Assembly (NCBI RefSeq): GCF_038562415.1
Contig: NZ_JBCFBA010000001.1
Coordinates: 248,001-312,000, forward strand
Source of the DNA: Solidesulfovibrio sp.
GTDB lineage: Bacteria; Desulfobacterota; Desulfovibrionia; Desulfovibrionales; Desulfovibrionaceae
Direction of reading: 5' to 3'
DNA: 64,000 bases
The notes under the pieces were generated by a model that had not been told where the DNA came from, did no database searches, and worked only from the letters and a program-made list of their open reading frames with translations. How positions within the stretch are numbered: position 1 is the first letter of the stretch; the number at the start of each line of letters is the position of its first letter. The position numbers were made by a program, and so were the translations under genes. This document shows, in pieces, positions 1 to 8,176 of this stretch.

Positions 1-846
1 GCCACAGGGGCATAGTTTCAACCCACGCTCCCGCGAAGGGAGCGACCGGCCAAGGCTGTGGCGTAGGGCGGAGAGTTTGGTTTCAACCCACGCTCCCGCG
101 AAGGGAGCGACTGTATGTCGAGGGGACGCTGCGCACGAGGTCCTGGGTTTCAACCCACGCTCCCGCGAAGGGAGCGACATGGGTGGACTTGGTGGTTTTG
201 CGACTGGCCTCATGGTTTCAACCCACGCTCCCGCGAAGGGAGCGACACTGGTCATGCGTTCCAAGGGCGCGAAGCTCTATCCGGTTTCAACCCACGCTCC
301 CGCGAAGGGAGCGACATTACAATAAAAGCGTCCAATGACGTCACATCCATAGTTTCAACCCACGCTCCCGCGAAGGGAGCGACCGGCGTCGACGTTCAGG
401 GCGACCGCATCGAGGTCGTTTCAACCCACGCTCCCGCGAAGGGAGCGACGAGGAAATTATACAGCGATGCACGGACGGAATTGGTTTCAACCCACGCTCC
501 CGCGAAGGGAGCGACCGGGGGCTTTAGGCGCTTTCGCGCCTGGACAAAGTTTCAACCCACGCTCCCGCGAAGGGAGCGACAAAAACTGTACGCGCATCGC
601 ATGGCCCGGTGGTGGTTTCAACCCACGCTCCCGCGAAGGGAGCGACATGGCCGGCAAAGGGGGCCGTGAACTGCCCAGATTGGTTTCAACCCACGCTCCC
701 GCGAAGGGAGCGACCATGGCCGCAGTCTCCGACGGGCAGGCATTTTTTGTTTCAACCCACGCTCCCGCGAAGGGAGCGACCACCCCGAGCGGCGGTGATA
801 ATTCTGGTGGTATGGTTTCAACCCACGCTCCCGCGAAGGGAGCGAC
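1..846 (-). CRISPR. Type I-C CRISPR array, 13 repeats, truncated by window start
   Basis: Thirteen identical 32-bp repeats start at 15, 80, 147, 215, 284, 352, 418, 484, 549, 615, 683, 749 and 815, separated by 12 complete spacers of 33 to 37 bp. Positions 1 to 14 are the end of a further spacer, so the array continues leftwards. On the + strand the repeat begins GTTTCAACCC and ends GGGAGCGAC. On the minus strand it ends in GGGTTGAAAC, the usual 3' handle of I-C repeats, so transcription should run right to left with the leader end near 846. The inner GCTCCC/GGGAGC palindrome gives the hairpin that Cas5c recognises. No repeat is degenerate, as expected near a leader. Confidence 0.98.
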
Positions 847-962
847 CGCCACCCCTTTTTGCCGGCTTATTATCAGTCTCCGCCGGCCAACTTTCGCGAA
901 CCGTGGGATTCGCATGTCCGGTAAAAAGAGAAAGGCGACATGCTCTTTAAAACACCTTGTTT
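847..962 (-). promoter_or_regulatory. Putative CRISPR leader between cas3 and the array
   Basis: This 116-bp non-coding stretch separates the cas3 stop codon from the leader-proximal repeat. On the transcribed strand it is richer in A and T than its flanks, with TGATAATAAG about 25 bp before the first repeat. I could not find a convincing -35/-10 pair. Because cas genes and array share orientation, read-through from the cas operon is also possible. The leader role is inferred from position and repeat orientation. Confidence 0.6.
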
Positions 963-3236
963 TTATAATGTGATAGGTCCTGCGCGAACCTCCCCGGATT
1001 TTATGGGGGACTTGAGGTTCGCGCGCGGTTCCGCGAGATACCCAAGGAACTCATCATAGCAACCCTGCCAGGCGTAGAGTTGCGGCCAGCCTTCAACCGG
1101 TTTGATGGGTTCCCGCTCGAGGCGGGAGGACCAGATTTGCACGGAGGTGTCCTGCAACAGCCTTTGCGGCACGAGATAGCCGGCCTGGAGGCGCTCCAGG
1201 GTCGTCGCATCCACCACCACCGTCACGGTATCGCTGGCAATCAAGCGAAACCGGTGTTGGACGTAACGAAACTCGTACGCCGCATCGTTCTCGCTGATGG
1301 ACAGGCCAAGCCCTGTGCCGCCGTGATGCGCCCCCAGGTTCAACTCCCGACGCAACGCCTCGCGGCAATGGTCCGGGCCGATCAGGCCGTCCTGGAACAG
1401 GCTTGCCAAAGCCCGCGCCGGAAAGCGCGCGCCGGGATGGGGGTGCACCTCATCCGCTAGGAGCACAAAATCGTAAACCACGCCCTCGGCCTCGGCTTCC
1501 CGGCAGACCCGGCCGCCAAGCTGGAGCAGGTTGCACAGCCCGAAACGCTCCCGAAATCCCGTGCGAAAGGAGAAATCCACACCGGCCTCGACACAGGATG
1601 TGGCGACCAGGATCCACTGGGCGTCCGCGACGTCCCGTAGCCGCCGCTTGACCCGTTGCAGCGTCCGAGCCCTGTCCCGAGGGCACAACGCCGTGGAGAG
1701 GTGTTCCACATGCCTTCGGCCCAATCGGGCCGCCAGACGTTGAGCCAGCAACGCCGCGCCGCGCACCGTGTTCATGACCACGATACGCGGGCCGGGAGCC
1801 GCAAGAACATGCCCCACAAGCGCATCAAGACTGAGGGCCTCGGGAATCGTGACGTAGCGCAGCCGCTGGTTTTCCGCCCCTGTCGCCCTGCGCCGCACCT
1901 CCTCGGGCACAAGCGCCGGGACTTCCAAGGCCGAGAGGCCATGGGCGCTTTCCGCCTTGCGGAAATGCTCCAGCTCCCAAAAGCGGGTAAGGGAGCCGGA
2001 GGCCAAGACCCAATGACAGCTCCAGCGCTGGCTGGCGACGCGTAGCCACACCCAGGCGGGCAGCCAAAGATCGGCGGGCATGGCAGCATGGGCTTCGTCC
2101 ACGAAAACGGCCGATCCCGGCAGGCAATGCAGTTTGCGCAAGGCGGCCGTGGACGACGCGGCCAGGGTTTCAAAGAACTGGACGGCGGTCACCACGATGA
2201 TGGGAGCGCGCCACAGATACGTCAGGGCGCGGGATTCGGGCGAATCGTATTCCGCCCGGTGGTGGTGCGCGGCCACCACGCGCTCGGGATCTTCCCCCTC
2301 CAGGACCAAGGCCTGGCGGTAAACGTCCACGGCCTGGTCGATGATGTTGGTGAACGGCAGGACCACGAAGACGCGGCGCAGCTTGTTGGCGGCGGCCACG
2401 CGCAGCAGATGCGCCATGACGCTGGTGGTCTTGCCGGTGCCGACCGGGCTGTCGCAGGAGCGAACGCCTAATTCCGGCGAAGCCGTGCGGGCGCTGCGGT
2501 AAACGGCCGCGCGAATGGCGTTTCGCTGGTCATGGGCTTCGGCCTTTTCCCCGAGCCGCTCCACATAGGCGTCGAGGGCGGCCAACCGCTCCTCCGCCCG
2601 CAGCAACGGCCATTCCTCGGGCAGATCGTGCTGTCCATAGTGGCGGGCGGTGTCGCCATGGTCGGCATCGACCAGGCAGGACAGGGCCAGGCGATAATCA
2701 AGGGGTGTAGCGAGCCTAGCTCCGGAGTTGTTTCGGAGTTCGCCGTCCAAGTCGATTTCAGCCAATTCTCGGGCATGGATCTGCTTGCACAGGGGCAAGG
2801 CCTGGTCGACCTGTTCCCAGATTTTGGGATCACGAAGAAAGGGCTTCACCTTGCCTATGGCACTCTGATCGTCGAGTCCGACATGATGCGCCCAGGCGAG
2901 GAAAGCGGCGACCAGGTCGCCTTGTTCCAGTAAGCAGGCCACCCCGGCATCCACATGGTTGGCGGCGAGACGGGGCGGCCGTTCCTTGCCGTAGGTTTGG
3001 CTCAACGTGGGGGCATTTTCCGGCAGCAGCTTGCCGATGTCGTGCGCCTGGGCCGCGCGAAGGACGCTGGCGATCAAAGCTTCCCTTTGCGCGACGTCGG
3101 CAAGGAAGCCGGCCATATCCCGGACGTGGCGCAAGGCGGCTTGCGCCACGCCGGCAACATGGTCGGCATAGGGCTGCGGGGAAACGGCCGGCCGACCTTC
3201 CCACGCCAGCCGCCCGCTATGCGCGTAGTAGGGCAT
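963..3236 (-). CDS. cas3: CRISPR-associated helicase/nuclease Cas3 (type I-C)
   Basis: Cas3 is the nuclease-helicase recruited by Cascade to unwind and degrade the target. The 757-residue protein has an N-terminal HD nuclease domain (His6, His26, HD at 65-66) and an SF2 helicase: Walker A SPVGTGKT near residue 265, a DEAH box near 379, and a motif-VI-like LGGRVCRE near 575. The start was set at the ATG two bases after the cas7 stop; a longer reading frame merely overlaps cas7. In standard I-C loci cas3 comes first; here it is last in the operon and immediately precedes the array. Length and motif order are normal, so the enzyme looks intact. Confidence 0.96.
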   Translation of the reverse strand: MPYYAHSGRLAWEGRPAVSPQPYADHVAGVAQAALRHVRDMAGFLADVAQREALIASVLRAAQAHDIGKLLPENAPTLSQTYGKERPPRLAANHVDAGVACLLEQGDLVAAFLAWAHHVGLDDQSAIGKVKPFLRDPKIWEQVDQALPLCKQIHARELAEIDLDGELRNNSGARLATPLDYRLALSCLVDADHGDTARHYGQHDLPEEWPLLRAEERLAALDAYVERLGEKAEAHDQRNAIRAAVYRSARTASPELGVRSCDSPVGTGKTTSVMAHLLRVAAANKLRRVFVVLPFTNIIDQAVDVYRQALVLEGEDPERVVAAHHHRAEYDSPESRALTYLWRAPIIVVTAVQFFETLAASSTAALRKLHCLPGSAVFVDEAHAAMPADLWLPAWVWLRVASQRWSCHWVLASGSLTRFWELEHFRKAESAHGLSALEVPALVPEEVRRRATGAENQRLRYVTIPEALSLDALVGHVLAAPGPRIVVMNTVRGAALLAQRLAARLGRRHVEHLSTALCPRDRARTLQRVKRRLRDVADAQWILVATSCVEAGVDFSFRTGFRERFGLCNLLQLGGRVCREAEAEGVVYDFVLLADEVHPHPGARFPARALASLFQDGLIGPDHCREALRRELNLGAHHGGTGLGLSISENDAAYEFRYVQHRFRLIASDTVTVVVDATTLERLQAGYLVPQRLLQDTSVQIWSSRLEREPIKPVEGWPQLYAWQGCYDEFLGYLAEPRANLKSPIKSGEVRAGPITL

Positions 3237-3238
3237 GC

Positions 3239-4129
3239 CTAGAAATCCATCAGGTCGAGAATGCCAGTCAGCTTGCCGGCAACGTCGGCCGGGAGTTCCG
3301 TGGGCACGTCGAACTCCTCGATGGAAGCGGCCGAGAGGTTCGGGTCGAATTGCGGCTTCCGTCGCGGCGTCAGCGCTTGGGTGATGCTCCATTCGGGACA
3401 ACTGCCGAGCGGGTTTTTGTGCTCGGCCACCCAGGCGTGGCGGATATTGACGTTGGGGCGGATGTAGGACGCGGTATGGGCGTAGGCGTAGGGAAGCACG
3501 GCCATAAGGAGTTCGATGTCCTTGCTGGTGCATTTGGTCTTGTTGGCGACCGTGGGGTTGAGGAAGAACGGCATGGTGTAGAGGCCGTATTCCACGATCC
3601 GGTAGGCCAAGGGGGCCATGCCCCGGTCCTTGCCTTCCTGCACGCCGCGTTTGATGGTGGTGGTGTTGCGGATGATCTTCACAGGCGCACAGGACAGCCC
3701 CGTGCAGAACTGAAGCGCGCCGGTGTGGATGTGCTGTTGAAAAGTATCGTCATTCCCACCGTTATCTTTGCTTCCGCTCTCCTTTTCGAGAAGCGAGGTG
3801 CCGAACAGACGGGCATCCCAAAAGCGCGCAAGCAGTTGGTCCGTCGAGAGCTTGCGCAACTCGCCGATGCTGCGGCCCTTGCACTCCAGGATGTCGAACT
3901 TCTCGGCCTCCAAGCCCAGCTTGCCGCTGAATTCGCCCCAAACAGGCCCTTCCTTGTCGCCGACCAGGGCCCGAATCTTGGCCTTCAAGGAGACGGCGCT
4001 GATTTCGCCGATGCCGTTGGCGCGATGCCGAGGATCGCTTTCGCGGTCAGGATCGCCGTTGGGATTGCTGTTCACGGCTTCGATGATCAGGAGGCCAGTC
4101 AGTTTGTTCAGGAACGCGGCGTTGCCCAT
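3239..4129 (-). CDS. cas7: Cascade backbone subunit Cas7 (Csd2 family, type I-C)
   Basis: Cas7 forms the helical filament that covers the crRNA spacer in the I-C effector complex. The 296-residue protein opens with the Csd2/Csh2 signature SNPNGDPDRESDPRHRANG (near residues 17-35) and keeps the family's RPNVNIRHAW segment. The ATG is preceded by a strong AGGAG Shine-Dalgarno sequence (4136-4140), which fixes the start. It lies 11 bp after cas8c and is followed two bases later by cas3, so one transcript is expected. Confidence 0.96.
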   Translation of the reverse strand: MGNAAFLNKLTGLLIIEAVNSNPNGDPDRESDPRHRANGIGEISAVSLKAKIRALVGDKEGPVWGEFSGKLGLEAEKFDILECKGRSIGELRKLSTDQLLARFWDARLFGTSLLEKESGSKDNGGNDDTFQQHIHTGALQFCTGLSCAPVKIIRNTTTIKRGVQEGKDRGMAPLAYRIVEYGLYTMPFFLNPTVANKTKCTSKDIELLMAVLPYAYAHTASYIRPNVNIRHAWVAEHKNPLGSCPEWSITQALTPRRKPQFDPNLSAASIEEFDVPTELPADVAGKLTGILDLMDF

Positions 4130-4140
4130 GGTGCTCTCCT

Positions 4141-4539
4141 TTATTCTTTTCCGGCGTCTTGCGCGGTTTGTTCCACAGCAGGCTTTTTCGGCGGTGAGGC
4201 CAGGTAGCCGAGCAACAGTTCGGCTTTCCCCGTCGGCGTCACCACTTCGGGTATCCCGACGTTGTGCAGGCGGTCGGTGACGCTGCCCATCTGGCCCAAG
4301 ACCCATTTCGCCAACCGGCTGTCTTCCTTCTGGCTGGAGCGCGCCCAGCCCTGGTAGACCAGGATGCGCTCGGTCAATTGGTCAATGGCTTCGAGGGGAT
4401 TTTCCAGGGCAGAGCGCATGAGCGTGTTGCCAAGCAGCGCCGGAGGCACGTCCTTGTTGCGGACAACCAGGCAGTATTGCTCATGCAGGGTGTCGGCGAA
4501 ACTGAGCAGTTGACCGACGAGGAAATAGGCGTCTTCCAT
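4141..4539 (-). CDS. cas11c: Internal small subunit Cas11c, translated from within cas8c
   Basis: In characterised type I-C systems a small subunit is made from an internal start near the 3' end of cas8c. Here an in-frame ATG (4539-4537) is preceded by a textbook GGAGG (4545-4549) at 5-bp spacing, giving a 132-residue helical product beginning MEDAYFLVGQLLSFADTL. The Shine-Dalgarno sequence is as good as those of the annotated operon starts and has no coding need. Function is inferred from the family; the initiation signal is seen directly. Confidence 0.75.
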   Translation of the reverse strand: MEDAYFLVGQLLSFADTLHEQYCLVVRNKDVPPALLGNTLMRSALENPLEAIDQLTERILVYQGWARSSQKEDSRLAKWVLGQMGSVTDRLHNVGIPEVVTPTGKAELLLGYLASPPKKPAVEQTAQDAGKE

Positions 4540-6231
4540 GTAGTCCTCCAAGCGGCGGTCGGATTTGAGCAACAACAGTCCGAGTACGGAAGGCAGAATC
4601 TCGATCCGAAAGGGGGGCTTGGCGGGAATAACCGCTTCCTGTCCCATGTTTCGGCTGACTCCAAGGGCCAACAAAACCGGTGTGTGGTCATCCACGTGCT
4701 GCCGCAGCAGCTCCATGGCGAGATCCTGGGCGACTGGCCCTGTGGCGAGGAGAAGCCGGGCGGGCAAATCCTGGTCCACCTGGCGGGTGGTGCGGCACTC
4801 CTGACCTCCCCGCAGCCAGACGGATGCGAACAAGGGAATCACTTCGGACGGGTGGGGGATGTCCGGCGCGACGGTCCAGGTCTTCTTGCGGACGGTAACC
4901 TCGAAAAGCATGGGGGGGATGTTCTGACAGCCTTGCTGCCAAAGGCGGGCGGATTCGATGCAGTGCGCCGCCGTGTAGGTGTCACTCATCAAGAGCTTGT
5001 AGCGCCCTTTGTCGAAGGTCGTGATGACCGCGACGTGGATGGGCATGGAGAGGTCGCCGTTCCAGATGCCTCGCAAGGCCTGGGCGACATCCGCCGCGAT
5101 GGCGGCGAATCCTTTTTGATGGGCGGTTTCCTCCGCCTGTGCGGATAACGGCGCAAAGAGTTGGCCAAGGGCCGGAGGTGCCGGCGGCATATCCTCCGGA
5201 GCGATCACCACGAAGGTCGGCTGAATATCCTGCCTTCCCAGCTTAGTCTTTTGGGTGAGAAACGCCCAAGTCTTGCCTTCCCGCTCGGGGTCCATGATCC
5301 ACTTGCCCGCGCTCAACATGCGCATTCTGGCTTCGTGGCCCACGGGGAACGAAGCGGAATCCGCCCGGTGGTAGCGGTAATTAGCAGGCACTTCACCGAA
5401 CATGGAGCGCAGGGGCTTCTCGCCGGATTTGGGGAGCACCAGCTTGGGCATAGGCTCCTGGTGCCCGGCAAGCGGCAACCCGAAGGCGTCCATTGTCTCG
5501 GCTTCCTGGGAAGGGGAAGCGGCCAGGCAGGCATTTAGGCAGTCGAACACTTCGGGGCTGTTCGCCAAGGTGGGGTAGCGCCGCCAGTCATTGAGTTCCA
5601 GGGTGAGCAGCAGCGGGTTGGCCTGCGTGGTTCCTCCCACGCCTATAATGGCATCGATGGCGTAGGCCCAGTCCAGGGGTGCGGCGCGGATGCCGGCGGC
5701 GGCTTTTTCGCGGAGAAAGGCTCCCAGCGAAACGCTGTCTATCCGTTTGGAGCGTTTGACCAGTTCCAGGAAGGGGGCGGCCTGGTCCGGGAGCTCCCCG
5801 GTTTCGCGCAAAAGGATTTCACCTCCCTCTAGCTGCCTGGCCAGTTTCTTTGTGAGCTTGTCCGTCCAACCTGGTGCGGTCGTTTCAAGGAGAGTAGCGG
5901 CGGCTTGGGCGCGTGCGTCCCGTTTGTCCGGCGCGTTTTCTTTGCAGAGCTTGCGGAATGTGGTCATGGCCTCCTTGTCGTCGGTGACGAACAGGGGATC
6001 CACGGCGAACGTGGGGAAGGCCATGTGGTTGTCCGGGGACCAGCGCAAGAAGGGCGGCGCATCCATTGGAGGGCGTGAGGGAACGTCCATATCCATGGGA
6101 TTCCCTTGGGCATCGATATAGACCGTGAGGCGCGGTTTGTTTTTCGGGCACTCCTTGAGGGAAGGAGCCCGTTGCGGCGGCGTAATGCTGGCCCTGGCGA
6201 GCGAGTCCGCGATTTGGAAGAATTCATACAT
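4141..6231 (-). CDS. cas8c: Cascade large subunit Cas8c (Csd1 family)
   Basis: Large subunit of the type I-C effector, expected to read the PAM and open the DNA. The family is recognised from the N-terminus (MYEFFQIADSL, then KPRLTVYIDAQGNP) and from its position between cas5 and cas7. At 696 residues it is somewhat longer than the roughly 600 usual for the family. The ATG overlaps the cas5 stop by 8 bp, indicating translational coupling. The C-terminal ~130 codons also appear to be translated separately as Cas11c (see 4141-4539). Confidence 0.93.
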   Translation of the reverse strand: MYEFFQIADSLARASITPPQRAPSLKECPKNKPRLTVYIDAQGNPMDMDVPSRPPMDAPPFLRWSPDNHMAFPTFAVDPLFVTDDKEAMTTFRKLCKENAPDKRDARAQAAATLLETTAPGWTDKLTKKLARQLEGGEILLRETGELPDQAAPFLELVKRSKRIDSVSLGAFLREKAAAGIRAAPLDWAYAIDAIIGVGGTTQANPLLLTLELNDWRRYPTLANSPEVFDCLNACLAASPSQEAETMDAFGLPLAGHQEPMPKLVLPKSGEKPLRSMFGEVPANYRYHRADSASFPVGHEARMRMLSAGKWIMDPEREGKTWAFLTQKTKLGRQDIQPTFVVIAPEDMPPAPPALGQLFAPLSAQAEETAHQKGFAAIAADVAQALRGIWNGDLSMPIHVAVITTFDKGRYKLLMSDTYTAAHCIESARLWQQGCQNIPPMLFEVTVRKKTWTVAPDIPHPSEVIPLFASVWLRGGQECRTTRQVDQDLPARLLLATGPVAQDLAMELLRQHVDDHTPVLLALGVSRNMGQEAVIPAKPPFRIEILPSVLGLLLLKSDRRLEDYMEDAYFLVGQLLSFADTLHEQYCLVVRNKDVPPALLGNTLMRSALENPLEAIDQLTERILVYQGWARSSQKEDSRLAKWVLGQMGSVTDRLHNVGIPEVVTPTGKAELLLGYLASPPKKPAVEQTAQDAGKE

Positions 6232-6862
6232 AGTGCAGGACCCCGTTTCTAACCTCCACATTGTTCATGAATGTCGGTTGCCACTGGGTTGCCTTGCCTT
6301 GTCCGTCCTGGGAGAATGACTTGAAGAGGCTTGGGATGACGAGGTTGATGTTTGCCTGGACCGTTGTTTCGTCCCGGAAGGGGCCAAAGTAATCGACGGG
6401 AAACTCTTTCCAACCGAGGAAAGGCGTCCGGTAGCATTGGCCACGATCCAAGCGGCGATAGAACATGTCGCGGTAGGCATGGCCGCCGTTCGTGCAGCGC
6501 GAACCGTCCGGTTTGGCCTGGGTGCTGTAGGGACGGAGCCTGTCGTCGTGGTAGGCCCGGGCGTAGATTCTGTAACAGACGTCGGTAAGGACGGTTGCAG
6601 GGATTTGGAGCGCGCCTTCCTTTCCGCTTTGGCGCGACGGGCCGACATTGTTCGTCGTGTACTGGTGATAATTGATCGGGGCGCAGATTTCGACTTTGAC
6701 GGGCACAACGACAGCCTGTTCCAGCATCAGGATGGCTTCGAAGATGCCCCGCAAAGCCGAGTAGGTGGGGACGGGATAGGAAACGGGGGACGAGCCGGTA
6801 TCGGGTCGGGTGAAGATGGCGGTTCTTCCGGAGACCTCAAGCTTCACCGAATAGGGTTCCAT
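6224..6862 (-). CDS. cas5c: Cas5c crRNA-processing subunit (type I-C)
   Basis: In type I-C there is no Cas6; Cas5c cuts the pre-crRNA at the repeat hairpin and stays on the 5' handle. The 212-residue protein shows the Cas5 RAMP start (YSVKLEVSGRTAIFTRPDTG) and SALRGIFEAIL, typical of the family. A GTG six bases upstream would overlap the GGAGG (6867-6871 region), so the ATG at 6862 is preferred. It is the first gene of the cas operon and ends 8 bp inside cas8c. No cas4, cas1 or cas2 follows anywhere in the operon. Confidence 0.95.
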   Translation of the reverse strand: MEPYSVKLEVSGRTAIFTRPDTGSSPVSYPVPTYSALRGIFEAILMLEQAVVVPVKVEICAPINYHQYTTNNVGPSRQSGKEGALQIPATVLTDVCYRIYARAYHDDRLRPYSTQAKPDGSRCTNGGHAYRDMFYRRLDRGQCYRTPFLGWKEFPVDYFGPFRDETTVQANINLVIPSLFKSFSQDGQGKATQWQPTFMNNVEVRNGVLHYV

Positions 6863-6891
6863 ACGCACCTCCCGGGATTTGTATCAAAAAA

Positions 6892-6920
6892 ACTATACCG
6901 ATGAGGGCCAAATGTTTCAA
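6892..6920 (-). promoter_or_regulatory. Sigma-70 type promoter of the cas operon
   Basis: Reading the minus strand, TTGAAA (6915-6920) and TATAGT (6892-6897) are separated by exactly 17 bp, a near-consensus pair. The predicted start near 6885 leaves a leader of about 23 bases before the Cas5c Shine-Dalgarno and ATG. Confidence 0.75.
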
Positions 6921-6995
6921 CAAGTTACAAGAGGATGTGGTCGAATTTCTGACAAGAATGAGAGTTTGGGTCCAGCCACATGAAATTATCATGTA

Positions 6996-7011
6996 ATGTT
7001 AATACGTTAAT
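6996..7011. promoter_or_regulatory. 16-bp AT-rich motif, copy 1 of 2, between cas5c and HNH-HIT gene
   Basis: ATGTTAATACGTTAAT occurs here and again, identically, at 60424-60439. It lies in the divergent intergenic region, 68 bp before the HNH-HIT start codon and about 75 bp upstream of the cas promoter. A -10-like TATCAT (6987-6992) ends 3 bp before it. It loosely resembles an imperfect GTTAA-N4-TTAA operator such as those of Rex-type repressors, but this assignment is weak. Confidence 0.45.
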
Positions 7012-7078
7012 TTTAAGACTTCGAACGTCAGGATGCGTCGCCTGCTTTTGACGCGTCAGCCCGTGCCCGGGTACCAAG

Positions 7079-8104
7079 ATGGCCAGGCCGCTTTCGTGGG
7101 CGGATCAATTGAAACAGCGGGTGATTTCAATGAACTTTGTCGAACTGGTGGACTTTCTTGAGCACCGGATGACGATGCAGCACATTTACCAGCCGCTGCT
7201 CGTTCGCTCGCTGGTGGATGCCGGAGGATCGGCGACCATTCGGCAACTGGCGGTTGCCTTTCTGGACCAGGACGAAAGCCAGATTGTGTTTTATGAGAAG
7301 AAGATCAAGGAGATGCCGCTCAAGGTGTTGCGGCGGCACGGGGTGGTGGCGTCGAGAGGGAATCTGGTGGAGCTGACGACGGGGCGGCTGTCCTTTGAGG
7401 AGAAGGCGCAGATCCGGATGATCTGCGACCGGAAGCTGCAGGAGTACATTCTCAAGCGGGGGCTCGGGATTTGGGACTATCGGATGTTGGAGACCGAGCC
7501 GGTGCCTGGGAACCTGCGGAACCGCGTGCTGGCGGAGTCGGGCGGCCGGTGCGCGTTGTGCGGGGCTACGAACAAGGATCGGCCCTTGGATGTGGACCAT
7601 ATCAAGCCGCGCTCCAAGGGAGGCAAGAACGAGTACACCAACTTACAGGTCCTGTGTTCCAGGTGCAACCGAGCCAAGGGGAACAAGGAGGATACGGATT
7701 ACCGCGAAATGGCGCAGGACGTAGCGGTGCCGGGCTGTCCATTTTGCTACGAGAGCATCAAGGACCGGATCGTGGAGGAGTTTGATTCCGTCTGTGCCAT
7801 CCCGGATGGCTTTCCGGTGACGGCCGGGCACCATCTGGTCATCACGAAGCGCCATACGCCGGATTGGTTCGCTATGACCCAAGCCGAACGAAACGACGCC
7901 GACAGCCTGCTGCGGATGTTAAAGAACCGACTGGCCGATGAGGATCGCAGCATCACCGGCTTCAATATCGGCATGAACGCAGGGGAGTCGGCCGGGCAGA
8001 CCGTGTTTCATGTGCATATCCATCTCATCCCGAGGCGGGATGGAGATACGAAGAATCCACGCGGAGGGGTGCGGGGGGTGATTCCGGGGATGATGAACTA
8101 TTAA
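7079..8104 (+). CDS. HNH endonuclease fused to a HIT-family hydrolase
   Basis: The 341-residue protein joins three parts: an N-terminal helical region of about 140 residues, an HNH nuclease with two CxxC knuckles (CALC near 158, DVDHIKPRSKGG, CSRC near 197), and a HIT domain (CPFC near 221, histidine triad HVHIH at 311-315). HNH domains cut nucleic acids; HIT enzymes hydrolyse or transfer nucleotide phosphates. Both active sites look complete. It is transcribed away from the cas operon inside the putative island. A defence or nucleic-acid repair role is inference only. The start lacks a strong Shine-Dalgarno; Met18 is an alternative. Confidence 0.88.
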   Translation: MARPLSWADQLKQRVISMNFVELVDFLEHRMTMQHIYQPLLVRSLVDAGGSATIRQLAVAFLDQDESQIVFYEKKIKEMPLKVLRRHGVVASRGNLVELTTGRLSFEEKAQIRMICDRKLQEYILKRGLGIWDYRMLETEPVPGNLRNRVLAESGGRCALCGATNKDRPLDVDHIKPRSKGGKNEYTNLQVLCSRCNRAKGNKEDTDYREMAQDVAVPGCPFCYESIKDRIVEEFDSVCAIPDGFPVTAGHHLVITKRHTPDWFAMTQAERNDADSLLRMLKNRLADEDRSITGFNIGMNAGESAGQTVFHVHIHLIPRRDGDTKNPRGGVRGVIPGMMNY

Positions 8105-8176
8105 GTAATCGGAAGGTTGAGATTAATGCCTTAACTTGGAAATAATGGATTGATCAAAAAACAACAAGGGCATCCG

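Noticed and set aside
77-973. Repetitive open frames on both strands across the first kilobase
   Set aside because: They translate the CRISPR repeats themselves (STHAPAKGAT-type repeats) and are not genes.
3350-4207. Long + strand frame opposite cas7
   Set aside because: It is the antisense shadow of cas7, whose Csd2 signature and ribosome-binding site are clear; the shadow has no ribosome-binding site or domain.
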